A stretch of DNA of 9,587 nt from an uncultured Clostridium sp. (GTDB taxonomy: Bacteria; Bacillota; Clostridia; Lachnospirales; Lachnospiraceae): assembly GCA_945946715.1 (NCBI GenBank), contig CAMEWU010000083.1, positions 1-9,587 on the forward strand, read 5' to 3'. Both the position numbers and the translations under genes were made by a program. Below the pieces are notes generated by a model that saw only the letters and a list, made by a program, of their open reading frames with translations, was not told the DNA's origin and did not search any database. Below are positions 7,995-9,587 of this stretch, in pieces. Each line of letters opens with the position of its first letter. Positions within the stretch are counted from its first letter, which is position 1.

Positions 7995-8375
7995 GTGAAG
8001 ACACGGAAGATGAGTATTCGGAATCTAAGCCAACAGATAAGTGTTCTGGTGAATAATATACAGGATACAAATCGTTCGGTACAGATAGCAGTGAGTAGTC
8101 TGGCAAAGAGTGTAAGAACAGTTTCAGATTTCCTGGAACAATCTGTAATGACGGATTATGAACAGTTTGCTCAGATGGGAAATGCATATAGCAGTAATAT
8201 GAGTGAGATGGCGGAAATGCTGCAGGCATTTTCACACACGACAGATAACATTCATAATAATATTGTATCTATCCGTGAACATGTTTTGGAGATAGATAAG
8301 ATGGTAGGAGATGCAACAGAGAATACAGATGAATCAAAGAAGCTAACCGGACAAGTGAATCAGTACAGTTTTTAA
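7995..8375 (+). pseudogene. Methyl-accepting chemotaxis protein remnant (C-terminal signalling helix only)
   Basis: The frame encodes up to 126 residues from GTG 7995 (or 121 from ATG 8010) to a TAA stop. The sequence is helical and low in hydrophobic residues, with no membrane segment. The segment FLEQSVMTDYEQFAQMGNAY (46-65), followed by a heptad-like run to about residue 115, resembles the descending helix of clostridial MCP cytoplasmic domains, where an F-x-x-x-x-V-x-x-DYE pattern is common. The sensor, HAMP domain and conserved hairpin tip (the part that contacts CheA/CheW) are absent, and I did not find them upstream in other frames. There is no clear ribosome binding site: only a weak GGGA at 7986-7989 and ACGGAAG before ATG 8010. 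It is most likely a decayed 3' fragment. A small free-standing helical protein is possible. The resemblance was judged by eye. Confidence 0.55.
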
Positions 8376-8423
8376 TTCATTTTGGAGTATAAGGTTCATT
8401 AATTTGGTGACATAAAAAAGTAG

Positions 8424-8452
8424 TTGACTTTAATGAAAGATTACGTTATAAT
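8424..8452 (+). promoter_or_regulatory. Sigma-A promoter of the infC-rpmI-rplT operon
   Basis: TTGACT (8424-8429), a 17-base spacer and TATAAT (8447-8452) give a near-consensus housekeeping promoter, with one mismatch in the -35 box. Transcription should start at about 8459, leaving a leader of about 155 bases before the infC start codon. It lies just downstream of the chemoreceptor remnant and is the strongest promoter seen in the window, as expected for a translation operon. Confidence 0.88.
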
Positions 8453-8458
8453 CTAATA

Positions 8459-8590
8459 GTTGTTTGTGAAAAGAAAGCAGAGTATCCACTCTCACCTTAG
8501 CGCAAGGGCGACTCGGGTTAATAAAAAGTATGAGATTATAATTAGCTTTTTATGTAGTGGATAGGTATGCTATCCACTTTTCTTGTGTTT
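8459..8590 (+). promoter_or_regulatory. L20-type leader (attenuator) of the infC operon
   Basis: The leader contains two mutually exclusive structures. TATCCACT (8483-8490) can pair over eight bases with AGTGGATA (8556-8563), forming an antiterminator. The same AGTGGATA arm is needed for the terminator hairpin at 8556-8578. Other possible helices are ATAAAAAG (8521-8528) with CTTTTTAT (8546-8553), a CCTT/AAGG hairpin (8495-8507), and TCTCA (8490-8494) with TGAGA (8531-8535). In Bacillus subtilis, ribosomal protein L20 represses infC-rpmI-rplT by promoting termination in such a leader. The gene order and layout here match, so L20 control is inferred, but the L20 contact site itself was not identified residue by residue. 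Confidence 0.8.
8556..8590 (+). terminator. Intrinsic terminator within the infC leader
   Basis: AGTGGATAG (8556-8564) pairs perfectly over nine bases with CTATCCACT (8570-8578) around a five-base GTATG loop. A T-rich tract (8578-8590, TTTTCTTGTGTTT) follows. It sits upstream of infC on the coding strand, so it works as a regulated attenuator and not as an end-of-operon terminator. The U-tract is interrupted, fitting conditional termination. Confidence 0.85.
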
Positions 8591-8600
8591 AAAATTATTT

Positions 8601-8607
8601 GGAGGTG
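8601..8607 (+). promoter_or_regulatory. infC ribosome binding site that fixes an AUU start
   Basis: GGAGGTG is seven bases from ATT at 8615. The first in-frame ATG (8627) would be 19 bases away, too far for normal initiation. The spacing therefore selects the ATT codon. Confidence 0.85.
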
Positions 8608-8614
8608 TACGACT

Positions 8615-9121
8615 ATTAGCGATTTAATGATTAATGAACAAATCAGAGACAAAGAAGTGCGTGTAATTGGTGAAGATGGTGAACAGCTTGGTATCATGTC
8701 ATCCAAAGAGGCGTTAAAGCTTGCGAAAGAAGCAGAGTTGGACTTAATTAAGATTGCACCAACGGCAAAGCCACCGGTATGCAAGATTGTGGATTATGGT
8801 AAATACCGCTATGAACAGATGCGGAAGGAAAAAGAAGCAAAGAAAAAGCAGAAAACAGTTGACGTAAAGGAAATTCGGTTTTCTCCAAATATTGACACCA
8901 ATGATTTAAATACAAAGGTAAATCAGGCAAGAAAGTTCTTATCCAAGGGGGATAAAGTAAAGGTTTCTATTCGATTCAGAGGTAGAGAACTGGCACATAC
9001 AGAAATTGGTGTTGACATCCTGAATAACTTTGCTGAGAAGCTGGAAGATGTTGCAGTGATAGAGAAACCGGCAAAGGTAGAAGGAAGAAGTATGGTAATG
9101 TTTTTAGCTGAAAAACGTTAA
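8615..9121 (+). CDS. infC: Translation initiation factor IF-3
   Basis: IF3 binds the 30S subunit, prevents premature 50S joining and checks initiator tRNA and start codon. The 168-residue product has the usual length. The N-terminal domain (about 1-75) includes INEQIRDKEVRVIGEDGEQLG and APTAKPPVCKIVDYGKYRYEQ; a lysine-rich linker follows (about 70-82); the C-terminal domain (about 83-168) includes SPNIDTNDL and the closing GRSMVMFLAEKR. The start is ATT at 8615, chosen because GGAGGTG lies seven bases upstream and family members commonly begin a few residues before INE. AUU starts in infC are known in other bacteria, including E. coli, and permit autoregulation because IF3 discriminates against them. 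This is the first gene of infC-rpmI-rplT, behind its own promoter and attenuator. Confidence 0.97.
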   Translation: MSDLMINEQIRDKEVRVIGEDGEQLGIMSSKEALKLAKEAELDLIKIAPTAKPPVCKIVDYGKYRYEQMRKEKEAKKKQKTVDVKEIRFSPNIDTNDLNTKVNQARKFLSKGDKVKVSIRFRGRELAHTEIGVDILNNFAEKLEDVAVIEKPAKVEGRSMVMFLAEKR

Positions 9122-9158
9122 ATTCAAAATAGACGATATATTTTAAGGAGGAAGTATC

Positions 9159-9356
9159 ATGCCAAAATTAAAGACTAAGAAAGCAGCTGCAAAGCGCTTC
9201 AAGACAACAGGAACTGGTAAACTGAAGAGAATGAAGGCTTACAAAAGCCATATCTTAACCAAAAAGACAACTAAGAGAAAGAGAAATCTTAGAAAAGCAA
9301 CTATGACAGATGCAACTAATGTTAAGACAATGAAGAAGATTTTACCATACATCTAA
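9159..9356 (+). CDS. rpmI: 50S ribosomal protein L35
   Basis: The 65-residue product has the usual length and is highly basic, starting MPKLKTKKAAAKRFKTTGTG with a lysine/arginine-rich KKTTKRKRNLRK segment, both typical of L35. It is a small component of the large ribosomal subunit. AAGGAGG (9145-9151) lies seven bases before the ATG. It follows infC by 37 bases and precedes rplT by 19, with no terminator between, so the three genes form one operon under the leader attenuator. Confidence 0.98.
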   Translation: MPKLKTKKAAAKRFKTTGTGKLKRMKAYKSHILTKKTTKRKRNLRKATMTDATNVKTMKKILPYI

Positions 9357-9375
9357 TGGATAGGAGGAAGCGATA

Positions 9376-9587
9376 ATGGCAAGAGTAAAAGGCGGCTTAA
9401 ACGCTAAGAAAAAGCATAATCGAGTATTGAAGCTGGCAAAAGGTTATAGAGGAGCCAGATCAAAACAGTATAGAGTAGCAAAACAGTCTGTAATGAGAGG
9501 TTTAACTTCTGCATACGCCGGACGTAAGGAAAGAAAGAGACAGTTCAGACAGTTATGGATTGCACGTATCAACGCTGCAGCAAGAAT
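9376..9587 (+). CDS. rplT: 50S ribosomal protein L20, N-terminal part (3' end outside window)
   Basis: The ATG at 9376 lies eight bases after AGGAGG (9362-9367). About 70 residues are present before the window ends. They begin MARVKGGLNAKKKHNRVLKL and continue through GYRGARSKQYRVAKQSVMRG to RQFRQLWIARINAAAR, the canonical L20 N-terminus and first helices. L20 is an early 50S assembly protein that binds 23S rRNA. In Firmicutes it is also the autogenous repressor of this operon, matching the terminator/antiterminator pair found upstream of infC. The full protein is usually close to 118 residues, so about 48 lie beyond the window. Confidence 0.98.
   Translation, partial: MARVKGGLNAKKKHNRVLKLAKGYRGARSKQYRVAKQSVMRGLTSAYAGRKERKRQFRQLWIARINAAAR

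Overview
The window reads as a low-GC, spore-forming Firmicute, most likely a Lachnospiraceae-type gut Clostridium. This is inferred from a spoVAC-family gene end, strong AGGAGG ribosome binding sites, the infC-rpmI-rplT operon, and a giant surface protein built from modules typical of that family. All genes are on the + strand. I see no mobile element, CRISPR array, tRNA or rRNA.

Layout. Bases 1-315 are the 3' end of a spoVAC gene (spore-membrane channel for dipicolinic acid). A 281-base AT-rich gap (316-596) holds a small hairpin and weak promoter-like boxes. Bases 597-7079 encode a 2160-residue secreted, membrane-anchored protein: signal peptide, FnIII domain, lectin-like beta-sandwich, an unassigned region, PKD-like domains, two InlB-type B-repeats flanking YDG/MBG-like domains, a beta-helix stalk with twelve in-register 42-residue repeats, a C-terminal domain, a four-cysteine motif, and one transmembrane helix. 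It has no LPXTG sortase signal. Thirty-five bases later comes a response regulator (7115-7927) with a SARP-like winged-helix output domain and no partner kinase in the window. A short chemoreceptor-like fragment (7995-8375) looks like a gene remnant.

The last part is a classic translation operon. A near-consensus sigma-A promoter (8424-8452) leads into a structured leader with a terminator and a competing antiterminator, as expected for an L20-type autoregulatory leader. It is followed by infC (AUU start), rpmI and rplT (cut by the window end). IF3 acts in translation initiation, and L35 and L20 are 50S proteins; L20 is expected to repress the operon through the leader.

The surface protein and response regulator probably form one transcription unit, because no terminator separates them. 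The regulator may control expression of the surface protein or respond to a surface signal, but the sequence alone does not show this. The most interesting material is the giant protein (uncharacterised N-terminal modules, repeat stalk, cysteine-rich membrane anchor), its linkage to an orphan regulator, and the well-resolved attenuator ahead of infC.
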